This document shows positions 1-6,807 of a stretch of DNA of 11,358 bases, piece by piece. The DNA comes from Aquificaceae bacterium (lineage in GTDB: Bacteria; Aquificota; Aquificia; Aquificales; Aquificaceae): positions 1 through 11,358 of the forward strand of contig WFYM01000033.1 of assembly GCA_015490115.1 (NCBI GenBank), written 5' to 3'. The position numbers and the translations under genes were made by a program. Position 1 is the first letter of the stretch. Each line of letters starts with the position of its first letter. The notes beneath the pieces were generated by a model. That model was not told where the DNA came from. It made no database searches and saw nothing but the letters and a program-made list of their open reading frames with translations.

Positions 1-971
1 CTGTCTATCTGCTCCGTTTTTTCTTTTTCCGTGAATATCCTGTGGTAGGCGAAGACGGGGCAAAGGTCTGGTCTTCCGGGATCGCCTTTTCTTAGTTTTT
101 GTGGGTCTGTGAACATCTTCATTACTTTGGTCTCGAGTTCCTCCTTGGTGTCCGAGAAGAAGATGGCGTTTCCGAAGGACTTTGACATCTTCCTCCCGTC
201 AGTTCCGGGTAGCTTAGGGGTCTCGGTCAGGAGGGCTTTCGGTTCCGGGAAGATCTCTCCGTAGAGGGAGTTGAATCTCCTCGCTATCTCCCTCGTCAGC
301 TCTATGTGGGGTAGCTGGTCCTCACCTACGGGGACACCTTCGCCTTTATAGATCAGTATGTCCGCAGCTTGGAGGACGGGGTATCCGAGGAAGCCGTAAG
401 TGTCTGTCTCGTAAAACTCCTTCTTCGAGACGTTCACTTTTTTAAGAAGCTCAGGCTCTATCTCCCCCTCGAAGAGGGCTGATATGAACGTGTCCGAAAG
501 GTCCTCTAAGAGCCTCTCCTCGAACCTCTCCGGGTCCTCCACCTTGTAAGGTATGGTTCCCATGAACTCGCGAACAGCGTCCCTCAGACCCCCCCTGAAC
601 TGGATCTCGAGGTCCTTTATCTTGAGGAGGTTATACTTCATGTCCTTGTAAGTGGGGTTCCACTCGAGCCAGCTCTTCGGCGTTATCATGGAAAGGAGAA
701 GATGAAGCTCCGCGTGTTCCTTCACCCTCGACTGAATGAAGAGGACGCTCTTTTGAGGATCTAAACCGAAGGTTATCCAGTCTACCATAACCTCCCTTAC
801 GTTCTGCTTAAGTTCGGAGACCTTCCTGTAGGCTGTGGTGAGGGCGTGCCAGTCCGCTACGAAGAAGAAAGTCTCATGCTCCTCTTGGAGCTTTACCCAG
901 TTTTTGATCACGCCGAAGTAGTGACCGAGGTGGAGCCTCCCCGTCGGTCTCATACCGCTGATTATCCGCAT
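1..971 (-). CDS. trpS: Tryptophan--tRNA ligase, 3' end beyond window
   Basis: Class I cytoplasmic aminoacyl-tRNA synthetase that charges tRNA-Trp with tryptophan using ATP. Reading from ATG 969-971, 323 complete codons are visible before the left edge cuts the gene. The start MRIISGMRPTGRLHLGHYFG holds the HIGH-type signature (HLGH, residues 14-17). The tryptophan/ATP site follows at GYPVLQAADILIY (196-208) and VPVGEDQLPHIELTRE (213-228), then KMSKS at 261-265. Compared with ordinary bacterial TrpS, where only about ten residues separate the QFK-type motif from the YPxLMAADIL motif, this protein has about 80 (roughly 112-191). That implies an insertion of some 65-70 residues and a full length near 400. 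I recall Aquifex TrpS being similarly long, which supports the taxonomic guess. No Shine-Dalgarno is visible at the start. The gene is divergent from the GspK gene, 14 bases away. Confidence 0.97.
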   Translation of the reverse strand, partial: MRIISGMRPTGRLHLGHYFGVIKNWVKLQEEHETFFFVADWHALTTAYRKVSELKQNVREVMVDWITFGLDPQKSVLFIQSRVKEHAELHLLLSMITPKSWLEWNPTYKDMKYNLLKIKDLEIQFRGGLRDAVREFMGTIPYKVEDPERFEERLLEDLSDTFISALFEGEIEPELLKKVNVSKKEFYETDTYGFLGYPVLQAADILIYKGEGVPVGEDQLPHIELTREIARRFNSLYGEIFPEPKALLTETPKLPGTDGRKMSKSFGNAIFFSDTKEELETKVMKMFTDPQKLRKGDPGRPDLCPVFAYHRIFTEKEKTEQID

Positions 972-985
972 ATTTTAATGTTATC
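972..985. promoter_or_regulatory. 14-base AT-rich divergent start region (trpS / gspK)
   Basis: Only 14 bases separate the first codons of trpS (minus) and the GspK gene (plus). On the minus strand TAAAAT lies directly before the trpS ATG. On the plus strand TATTTT at 971-976 sits nine bases before the GTG. Neither gene has a Shine-Dalgarno at normal distance; the nearest purine run for trpS (GAGGAG, 995-1000 on the minus strand) is over 20 bases away. Promoter sequences must therefore extend into both coding regions, and transcripts may be nearly leaderless. This is inference from spacing. Confidence 0.4.
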
Positions 986-1774
986 GTGATCTTGCTCCTC
1001 GTGCTTGGTCTTTTCCTTAGCCTCGGTATATACGTCTCCTCCTCCCTCGAGTCCCTATTTTCGGCGAGGACTACCGTCGAGAAGGTTTACGCAAAACAGC
1101 AGGGCTACCACGCCTTGGTCTCCTTAATACCTCACTTGAAGGAGGCTCTGAGAACCGAGGACATGAGCTTCGACTCCCTTTTAGATCCTTGGGCTTTCCC
1201 CTTCGAGGTGGAGACGGAAAGGGGGATCTTGAAGGTGGAGATAAGGGACGAGGACAGGTTCATAAACGTGGCGAGGGCTGTCTCCGAACCGAAACTCGAG
1301 AGGGCTTTGAGGAGGCTCTTCTCAAGGGTTGGCGTTGATCCCTCAAAGGTGGACCTGATAAAAAGATGGGCGAAGAGGAGGAAGATAAGGAGCCTCTACG
1401 ACCTCCTCAGGATGGGCTTTACCGAGGAGGAGTTTTCGAGGGTTAAAGGCTTCCTCACCCTTTGGTCCTCCGGAAAGGTAAACGTAAACACAGCACCTGA
1501 GGAGGTCCTCACCTCCCTCGACGAGGAGCTGGACGAGGTGGTGGTCGAGAGGATACTCAGAAGAAGATCTAAGGAACCCTTCAGGAAGGTCGAGGACCTC
1601 GTCCTCGTTGATGGGGTCACCTTCGATACCTTATACAGGATAAGGGACTTGATAGATGTGAGTTCGAGGATCTTCAGGATAGAGGCGACGGTGAAGGTAG
1701 GTGACGTAGAGACGACCCTCGTCCTAATATACGACAGGGTTTCGGGGAGGATACTATACAAGAAGGTATACTGA
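986..1774 (+). CDS. gspK: Type II secretion minor pseudopilin, GspK-like, no prepilin leader
   Basis: Likely GspK, the large minor pseudopilin that caps the type II secretion pseudopilus in the inner membrane and periplasm. A 262-residue product starts at GTG 986 with a hydrophobic helix (residues 1-18). It continues with DEDRFINVARAV (88-99), a helix-hairpin-helix-like core containing GKVNVNTAPEEVL (163-175), and a C-terminal beta segment, SSRIFRIEATVKVGD (226-240), all typical of GspK. The family is usually near 300 residues or more and begins with a short basic leader ending in Gly for prepilin peptidase. Here that leader is absent: the reading frame opens at a stop (959-961) and contains no ATG, GTG or TTG before 986. 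No Shine-Dalgarno is visible. The stop overlaps the gspF ATG (TGATG, one base shared), so the two are translationally coupled. The family call is fairly firm; the start is uncertain. Confidence 0.8.
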   Translation: MILLLVLGLFLSLGIYVSSSLESLFSARTTVEKVYAKQQGYHALVSLIPHLKEALRTEDMSFDSLLDPWAFPFEVETERGILKVEIRDEDRFINVARAVSEPKLERALRRLFSRVGVDPSKVDLIKRWAKRRKIRSLYDLLRMGFTEEEFSRVKGFLTLWSSGKVNVNTAPEEVLTSLDEELDEVVVERILRRRSKEPFRKVEDLVLVDGVTFDTLYRIRDLIDVSSRIFRIEATVKVGDVETTLVLIYDRVSGRILYKKVY

Positions 1775-2952
1775 TGGGTGTGTTCGAGTTCGAGGGTGTA
1801 AGGGAAGGAAAGAGATTAAAGGGAACCGTAGAAGCGGGGACGAGGTCGGAAGCCCTCTCGAAGCTGAAAGGTGAGGGCATAGTCCCCCTTTCTTTAAAAG
1901 AGAGGAAGGAGAGACTCCTCCTCAGGGGCAGGGTCTCGGAAGATGAGGTAGCCCTTCTCCTCACACAGCTCGAAGTTCTCCTGAGGGCCGGGGTCCCCCT
2001 CACCGAAGCCCTCGATCTCCTCTCGAGACAAGTGAGAAGCGAGAAGATCTCAACAGCCCTCTCCCGTATAAAGGCTGAGGTAGAAAGGGGTGAGCCTGTC
2101 TCCACAGCCTTCAAAAGGGCTGGCATATTCCCAGAATTTCTCCCCGAGATGCTCACGGTTGCGGAGACGGGGGAGAACTTGGAGCTTGTCTTCGGTATGG
2201 CAGCGGAGCATATGAGGACCGTGGCGGACATGAAAGGGAGGATCCTGAACGCTGTAGCTTATCCGTCTGTGGTGATAGCCATGAGCTTTGTTGCCCTTTT
2301 TATTGCGGTCACATTCGTGGTCCCGAGGGTAGCCTCCGTCTTGGAAGGGATGGGGAGGGAGCTTCCCTTAGCAACTGAAGTAGTTCTCCTCATCTCAAAA
2401 GCCCTCTCCTTTTCCCTCTACGCCTTTCCCCTTCTTCTCCTTCTTCTTCTCCTCTTCAGGAGAAGGCTCTTCAAGAGAGAAGGGGTCGAGTCTTTACTCC
2501 TTAAGGTCCCCTTCATCAGGGGTGTTTTGCTCAGCTTCGACCTTTCCCGGTTCGCATACACGCTCCACATGACCCTCTCCTCCTCCGTCCCCGTGGTTAC
2601 AGCTTTCAGATCAGCCACGGCGAGCATGTCTTTAAAAACGCTAAAGGACAAGCTCGAAAGTCTCACGGATGAGATAGAGAGGGGAAGGTCCCTCAGCTGG
2701 GTCTTGAGAAGGGCTGGCTTTTTCCCCGACCTTTTTATAAGCCTCGTCGAGACCGGGGAGGGGAGCGGTGAGCTTGAGAGGATGCTGAAGGTCCTCGGTG
2801 ACCTCTACAGGAGGGAGGCTCTAAGCTCCGTAAACAGGTGGGTGAGGCTCATAGAACCCGTTTCGATACTCCTCGTTGGCATCCTCATAGGTCTCATAGC
2901 TCTTAGCGTCCTCCTCCCCCTCACGGAGGTGACTACCGGTCTTGGAAGGTGA
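1774..2952 (+). CDS. gspF: Type II secretion / type IV pilus inner-membrane platform protein, GspF/PilC family
   Basis: Polytopic inner-membrane protein that sits above the secretion ATPase and organises pseudopilus assembly. The 392 residues match the family length. After an N-terminal domain (about 1-50) come two T2SF repeats sharing the same motif: GIFPEFLPEMLTVAETGENLE-like at about 117-136 and GFFPDLFISLVETGEGSGELE-like at about 315-335. Membrane segments are visible near 166-190, 210-228 (including an eight-leucine run) and 360-383. It overlaps the GspK-like gene by one base, with AAGGT about ten bases before the ATG. No other secretion genes (ATPase E, secretin D, pseudopilins G-J) lie in the window, so the system is split across the genome or this pair serves a related pilus. 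The stop is one base from the 3' end of the opposing tRNA-Sec. Confidence 0.93.
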   Translation: MGVFEFEGVREGKRLKGTVEAGTRSEALSKLKGEGIVPLSLKERKERLLLRGRVSEDEVALLLTQLEVLLRAGVPLTEALDLLSRQVRSEKISTALSRIKAEVERGEPVSTAFKRAGIFPEFLPEMLTVAETGENLELVFGMAAEHMRTVADMKGRILNAVAYPSVVIAMSFVALFIAVTFVVPRVASVLEGMGRELPLATEVVLLISKALSFSLYAFPLLLLLLLLFRRRLFKREGVESLLLKVPFIRGVLLSFDLSRFAYTLHMTLSSSVPVVTAFRSATASMSLKTLKDKLESLTDEIERGRSLSWVLRRAGFFPDLFISLVETGEGSGELERMLKVLGDLYRREALSSVNRWVRLIEPVSILLVGILIGLIALSVLLPLTEVTTGLGR

Positions 2953-2953
2953 G

Positions 2954-3049
2954 CGGGAGAGGGAGGGAATCGAACCCTCCGGAGATCCCTCGCGGGACCT
3001 CCCGCGGGATTTGAAGTCCCGGGGCGGCACCAGCCTGCCTACCTCTCCC
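2954..3049 (-). tRNA. selC: tRNA-Sec (anticodon UCA)
   Basis: Selenocysteine tRNA, which is charged with serine, converted to Sec by SelA, and read at UGA codons with SECIS elements. The 96-nt gene folds as a bacterial Sec tRNA. The acceptor stem has 8 bp (GGGAGAGG 3049-3042 with CCTCTCCC 2962-2955) and G73 follows at 2954. The anticodon arm is CGGGA-CTTCAAA-TCCCG (3021-3005), with anticodon TCA at 3014-3012. The variable arm is a 9-bp stem (one G-T wobble) closed by a GCGA tetraloop (3002-2981). The T arm is a 5-bp stem with a TTCGATT loop (2979-2963). This 8/5 layout and the loop CTTCAAA match E. coli selC. The D stem (3039-3024) gives 6 bp only if one A is bulged. CCA is not encoded: CTC follows G73. 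Confidence 0.96.
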
Positions 3050-3056
3050 TGAGTGA

Positions 3057-3067
3057 ATTATTATAGT
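3057..3067. promoter_or_regulatory. Shared -10 region for selC (minus) and the Tat-exported gene (plus)
   Basis: On the minus strand there is a perfect TATAAT (3065-3060), ten bases before the first base of tRNA-Sec, as expected for a vegetative promoter. The -35 region is weak and would fall across the start codon of the divergent gene near 3083-3090. On the plus strand the same AT-rich box reads TATTAT or TATAGT, about 20 bases before the ATG at 3086. Only 36 bases separate the two genes, so the two promoters probably overlap. Confidence 0.6.
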
Positions 3068-3071
3068 TTTT

Positions 3072-3078
3072 GAGGAGG
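3072..3078 (+). promoter_or_regulatory. Ribosome binding site for the transglutaminase-like gene
   Basis: GAGGAGG lies seven bases before ATG 3086 and fixes that start. It is one of the few textbook Shine-Dalgarno sequences in the window. Confidence 0.85.
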
Positions 3079-3085
3079 TTCTCCC

Positions 3086-4150
3086 ATGAACAGGAGGGAA
3101 CTCTTCAAGCTCTCCGCCCTTTTGGGAGCTTCAGCCTTCATTCCTTCGAAGGTCCTCGCCTCAGGGGACTTCTCAGGTAAGAGAAGGGTCTACTTCAGAT
3201 ACGAGATAGAGCTTCCCTACAAAGAGAGCGTGAGGCTCTGGGTCCCCCTCCCTATCGACACCGACTACCAGAGGTTGACCGGTCTCAGTTTCAGGGGGAC
3301 TTACAGGAAGGTATCCGTCCACAAGGAGAAGGTATACGGGGCGCCGATACTCTACGCGGAGTTTCCGAAGGGACCCGAAAAGAAAAGGATCGAAGTGAAG
3401 GTGAGCGTCGAGTTCAGACCGAGGAAGGTGAGCCTCGTCGACGGGAACTTCAAGGTGCCTAAGGAGGTTAAAAAGTTCCTCGAACCGACGCCCAGCATAC
3501 CGACTGAAGGCAGGGTAAAGGAACTCGCCACAGAAATAACAAAAGGTATGAGGACCATGACCCAGAAGGCGTGGGCTATATACAGGTGGGTTGCGGAGAA
3601 CACTTACAGGGACCCGAAGGTGAAGGGTTGCGGTCCGGGGGACGTGAACGCCCTCCTCAGGATGCTCGAGGAAACCGGGAAGATAGGCGGGAAGTGTGCG
3701 GATATAAGCTCCGTATTCGTAGCCATGTGCAGGTCTGTGGGTGTTCCCGCGAGGGAGGTGTTCGGGATAAGGGTCCTCCCTTCGGAGCTTTCGAAGAAAC
3801 TCTCCGTAAAGCCCGGCTCCGATGACCTCACCAAAGCCCAGCACTGCAGGGCTGAGTTCTGGGCGGGGGAGTGGATACCTGTGGACCCTGCGGACGTTAC
3901 GAAGATAGTCCTCGAGGAGAAGCTTCCCAAAAACCATCCAAAGGTCGAGTTCGCTAAATACTACTTCTTCGGTAGCTGGGACCCTCACTGGGTAGCTTAC
4001 AACTGGGCGAGGGACCTCCTCCTCGAACCTGAGCAGAAGGAAAAGCCCCTCAACTTCTTCGGATACCCCTACGCCGAGGTGGAGGGCTTCCCCCTGAACT
4101 GGCTCGAACCTAAGACCTTCGTTTACAGGATAAGGAGGGTCACCGCCTAA
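3086..4150 (+). CDS. Tat-exported transglutaminase-like (cysteine protease-fold) protein
   Basis: The 354-residue product starts with a twin-arginine signal, NRRELFK followed by a hydrophobic stretch (residues 2-21) and a likely cleavage region around VLASGDF, so it is probably exported folded to the periplasm. An N-terminal beta-rich region (about 30-115) precedes a transglutaminase-like core. In that core GGKCADISSVF gives Cys204, QHCRAEFW gives His253 and WIPVDPAD gives Asp267, a complete Cys-His-Asp triad. An unusual extra cysteine (182, in GCGPGD) precedes the core. The family covers cross-linking, peptidase and amidase activities, and the substrate cannot be inferred. It stands alone: divergent from tRNA-Sec and convergent with the carboxylase gene, stop to stop with one base between them. 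The start is supported by a strong ribosome binding site. Confidence 0.87.
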   Translation: MNRRELFKLSALLGASAFIPSKVLASGDFSGKRRVYFRYEIELPYKESVRLWVPLPIDTDYQRLTGLSFRGTYRKVSVHKEKVYGAPILYAEFPKGPEKKRIEVKVSVEFRPRKVSLVDGNFKVPKEVKKFLEPTPSIPTEGRVKELATEITKGMRTMTQKAWAIYRWVAENTYRDPKVKGCGPGDVNALLRMLEETGKIGGKCADISSVFVAMCRSVGVPAREVFGIRVLPSELSKKLSVKPGSDDLTKAQHCRAEFWAGEWIPVDPADVTKIVLEEKLPKNHPKVEFAKYYFFGSWDPHWVAYNWARDLLLEPEQKEKPLNFFGYPYAEVEGFPLNWLEPKTFVYRIRRVTA

Positions 4151-4151
4151 C

Positions 4152-6002
4152 TCAGCCGACCTTTTTCGGCTTTATCCTTATGAGGACCTCGTCCGGGTTT
4201 ACGTCCTCTCCCACCTGAACGAGGATCTCCTCAACAACGCCGTCTATGGGGCTGTGGATCTCGTTCTCCATCTTCATAGCTTCGACGACGAGGAGGACGT
4301 CCCCCTCCTTAACCTCCTGACCGACGCTCACCTTTATGTTCACAACCTTCCCCGATATGGGTGAGGTTATGTCCCCCACGTCTCTGGGTTTCGGTCTCTT
4401 GGGCTTTACGGGGGCGCTCTCGGAGAGTTCGTATTCCGTTCCCGTGACCTCCACCTCCCTTATCGGTTGGAGGACCACCTCCTCCAACCTCCCGTCGAGC
4501 CTTATGAAGAAGGTCTTTCCCTCAGAGGTCTCCTCACCCTTCCCCGCTATCTGGACGTGATACTGCTCCCCGTGGACCGTGATGTTGAACTCGACGGGAG
4601 CCTTCTGGGGAGGTGAGGTCTCCTCCTCTTCCACCGGGACGGGAGGGACCTCTCCCCTCTTTACCTTCTCCCTCCACTCGAAGAACTCCTTTGCGACTAC
4701 GGGAAAGAGGGCGTAGGAGATGATGTCCTCTTCGGTCTTCGCCCCAGCCTTTATCGCCTCCTCCCTTATCTTTTCGAGTTCGGGTTCGAGCAGATCAGCG
4801 GGTCTTATGTGGTATATTGGCTCTTCGTCTCCTAAGACCTTCCTCAGGACCTCCTCCTTTATCGGAGCGGGGGGTCTCCCGTAGAGACCCTTCACGTAGT
4901 CCTTAGTCTCCTTGGTTACCACCTTATACCTCTCACCGTGTATGACGTTCATGAAGGCTTGGGTCCCTATTATCTGGGAGGTGGGTGTCACGAGGGGAGG
5001 GTATCCCAGATCCTCCCTTACCCTTGAGACCTCCTTCAGGACCTCCTCAAGCTTGTCCTCGAGGTTCTGCTCTTTCAGCTGGTTTATGAAGTTTGTTATC
5101 ATACCACCCGGTATCTGGTGTATGAGGACACCCACGTCCGGGTAAGGGGGAAGGACGTCGAACTTTCCGTATTTCTTCCTTATCTCCTTGAAGATATCAC
5201 CCGCTTTTTTGTAAAGCTCCGTGTTGACGTTCACCTTGTAGCCGAACTCCCTGAGGACGTAGATCATAGTCTCCCCGGGAGGGTGGGAAGTTTGGCAGGA
5301 GAGGGAGTAAAAGACGGTGTCTATCATGTCCGCTCCAGCCTCCACACCCTTCAGCTGTGCCATCTCTGCGAGGTCCGCGGTCGTTTGGGTGTGGAGGTGA
5401 ACTGGGTATTCGGGAAACTCGGACTTTAGCGCCGAGACAAGATCGTAAGCCATCTTCGGGGACAAAAGCCCAGCCTGGTCCTTTATCGATATTATGTCCG
5501 CTCCCATATCTACGAGTTCTTTCGCTATCTTAACGTAATACTCGACCGTGTGGACCGGGCTTATCGCATAAGAGAGGACACCCTTCACTATGGCTCCTAC
5601 CTTCTTAGCCGTCTCTATGGACTTCCTCATGTTCCTCGTGTCGTTCAGGGCGTCGAATATCCTGAAGACCTCTATACCGTTGTCGTAAGCTTTCTTTATG
5701 AAGGCTTCCACAACGTCGTCGGGGTAGTGTCTGTATCCGACTATGTTCTGACCCCTGAGGAGCATCTCGAGTTTTGTGTTCTTCGCCACATCTTTGAACT
5801 TCCTTAGCCTCTCCCAAGGGTCTTCTTTTAGATACCTGAGGCAAACGTCGAAGGTAGCCCCTCCCCAGACCTCGAGGGACCAAAAACCGCACCTGTCGAG
5901 GACCTCGAGGACCTCGAGCATGTCCTCGGTCCTCACCCTCGTGGCGAGGAGGCTCTGTATACCGTCTCTTAAAGAGACGTCCGTCACCAGTATCTCCCTC
6001 AT
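4152..6002 (-). CDS. Biotin-dependent carboxylase subunit with carboxyltransferase and biotin domains (PycB/OadA/CfiA type)
   Basis: Large subunit of a two-subunit biotin carboxylase, which transfers carboxyl from carboxybiotin to a 2-oxo acid. With start ATG 6000-6002 it is 616 residues. The N-terminal HMGL-like carboxyltransferase domain shows TDVSLRDG (residues 7-14), the metal-binding IKDQAG (173-178, carboxylated lysine) and HLHTQTTA (202-209). A conserved PYC/OADA domain follows, then a Pro/Glu-rich linker (about 455-480). At the end is a biotinyl domain with EAMKM, Lys577 being the biotin site. Candidates are pyruvate carboxylase subunit B, 2-oxoglutarate carboxylase large subunit (known from Hydrogenobacter) and oxaloacetate decarboxylase alpha. 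Motifs alone do not separate them, and no biotin carboxylase subunit or sodium-pump gene is adjacent. A longer frame exists to a TTG at 6029, but that start lacks any ribosome site and would cover the likely promoter. Confidence 0.93.
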   Translation of the reverse strand: MREILVTDVSLRDGIQSLLATRVRTEDMLEVLEVLDRCGFWSLEVWGGATFDVCLRYLKEDPWERLRKFKDVAKNTKLEMLLRGQNIVGYRHYPDDVVEAFIKKAYDNGIEVFRIFDALNDTRNMRKSIETAKKVGAIVKGVLSYAISPVHTVEYYVKIAKELVDMGADIISIKDQAGLLSPKMAYDLVSALKSEFPEYPVHLHTQTTADLAEMAQLKGVEAGADMIDTVFYSLSCQTSHPPGETMIYVLREFGYKVNVNTELYKKAGDIFKEIRKKYGKFDVLPPYPDVGVLIHQIPGGMITNFINQLKEQNLEDKLEEVLKEVSRVREDLGYPPLVTPTSQIIGTQAFMNVIHGERYKVVTKETKDYVKGLYGRPPAPIKEEVLRKVLGDEEPIYHIRPADLLEPELEKIREEAIKAGAKTEEDIISYALFPVVAKEFFEWREKVKRGEVPPVPVEEEETSPPQKAPVEFNITVHGEQYHVQIAGKGEETSEGKTFFIRLDGRLEEVVLQPIREVEVTGTEYELSESAPVKPKRPKPRDVGDITSPISGKVVNIKVSVGQEVKEGDVLLVVEAMKMENEIHSPIDGVVEEILVQVGEDVNPDEVLIRIKPKKVG

Positions 6003-6016
6003 ACCTATAAAAGGAT

Positions 6017-6044
6017 AGTATAGACCCAAAAGGTGAGGAGTAAA
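6017..6044 (-). promoter_or_regulatory. Candidate promoter for the carboxylase subunit gene
   Basis: On the minus strand TTTACT (6044-6039) and TATACT (6022-6017) are separated by 16 bases, a reasonable -35/-10 pair. The ATG at 6002 is 14 bases past the -10, giving a leader of under ten bases. It lies just after the stop of the patatin-like gene, so the carboxylase gene may be transcribed independently as well as by read-through. Confidence 0.45.
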
Positions 6045-6051
6045 AGGCGGG

Positions 6052-6807
6052 TCAGGAGAGCTTCTCCAAAAGCCCCGAGAGGACCCTCATACCCTCCTCG
6101 TAACCCGCCCTGAATATGTCCTCAGCCTTCCCGACGTCGAGGGGTGAAAATCTGAGGAGATCAGGTTCCACGACCGCGTCGCAGAGTTCCTTCCTCGCAC
6201 CCACGTTCGACCTCACAGAGAGGAAGAAGCTCCTCACAACCACTCCGATTATGCTCCTTATCTCACTCACCTCTCCGACCGGGTTCACGTCCACACCCAC
6301 CTTCAAACCTTCGAGGCTGAGGAGGGGTTCGACGGGCAGGTTGTTCATGAGTCCCCCGTCCGCGAGGAGGTATTCTCCGTATCTCACAGGCTCGAAAACC
6401 CCCGGTATGGCACAGCTCCCAAGAAGAACTGGGACTATATCTCCCTTTTCGAAGTAAATGGGCTTCGCCCTCAGGAGGTCCGTCGCACAGACGAACACCT
6501 TTTTCCTTAATTCTTCGAGCTTCTCAGCTCCGAGGAGGCTCCTCAGGAACTTCTCAGCCCTCTTCCAAGAGATTATTCCCCTTCTCGGGAGTGTAGGTCT
6601 CAGGACAGAGATCCACCTTATACTTTTTACGATCCTCAGCATCTCGTCGGGGCTGTATCCCGAAGCGTAAAATACCGAGACCACAGCTCCCGCACTCGAA
6701 CCGCTAAGAGCAAAGACCTCAAGCCCAAGCTCCTCAACCGCCTTCAGGACACCTATGTGGGCTATTCCCCTCGCAGCCCCTCCCGAGAGGGCTAAGGACA
6801 CCTTCAT
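6052..6807 (-). CDS. Patatin-like phospholipase family protein (bacterial RssA/YchK-type)
   Basis: A 251-residue serine hydrolase of the patatin fold, expected to cleave acyl esters of lipids with a Ser-Asp dyad. The oxyanion motif is LSGGAARGIAH (7-17), the nucleophile elbow is GSSAG (Ser38) and the acid is DGG at Asp150, so every catalytic element is present. Start ATG 6805-6807 is chosen because it forms an ATGA overlap with the ispF stop. The upstream in-frame start at 6834 would add nine residues that lie inside ispF and precede the normal beta strand MKVSLALSGG. There is no signal peptide, so it is probably cytoplasmic or peripheral to the membrane. The substrate is unknown. Co-transcription with ispF and trmH is likely from the overlap. 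Confidence 0.92.
   Translation of the reverse strand: MKVSLALSGGAARGIAHIGVLKAVEELGLEVFALSGSSAGAVVSVFYASGYSPDEMLRIVKSIRWISVLRPTLPRRGIISWKRAEKFLRSLLGAEKLEELRKKVFVCATDLLRAKPIYFEKGDIVPVLLGSCAIPGVFEPVRYGEYLLADGGLMNNLPVEPLLSLEGLKVGVDVNPVGEVSEIRSIIGVVVRSFFLSVRSNVGARKELCDAVVEPDLLRFSPLDVGKAEDIFRAGYEEGMRVLSGLLEKLS

Noticed and set aside
959..961. TGA before the GspK frame read as a selenocysteine codon, given the nearby tRNA-Sec
   Set aside because: The frame upstream is antisense trpS without pseudopilin character or a start, and GspK proteins are not known selenoproteins.
1674..2231. 185-residue open frame on the minus strand
   Set aside because: Serine/arginine-rich translation opposite gspK/gspF, typical of an antisense shadow.
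2424..2458. Pyrimidine-rich CTT/CTC tract, possible microsatellite or phase-variable repeat
   Set aside because: It is irregular rather than a perfect repeat and encodes the leucine-rich membrane segment of GspF, which explains it.
3173..3988. 271-residue open frame on the minus strand
   Set aside because: It lies wholly antisense to the transglutaminase-like gene, which has recognisable motifs and a ribosome site. Its product shows no family motif; it is a shadow of GC-rich codon use.
6003..6029. Longer start (TTG 6029) for the carboxylase subunit
   Set aside because: No ribosome site, non-ATG start, and the extra nine residues would be encoded by the likely -10 region; MREILVTDVSLRDG is the normal family start.
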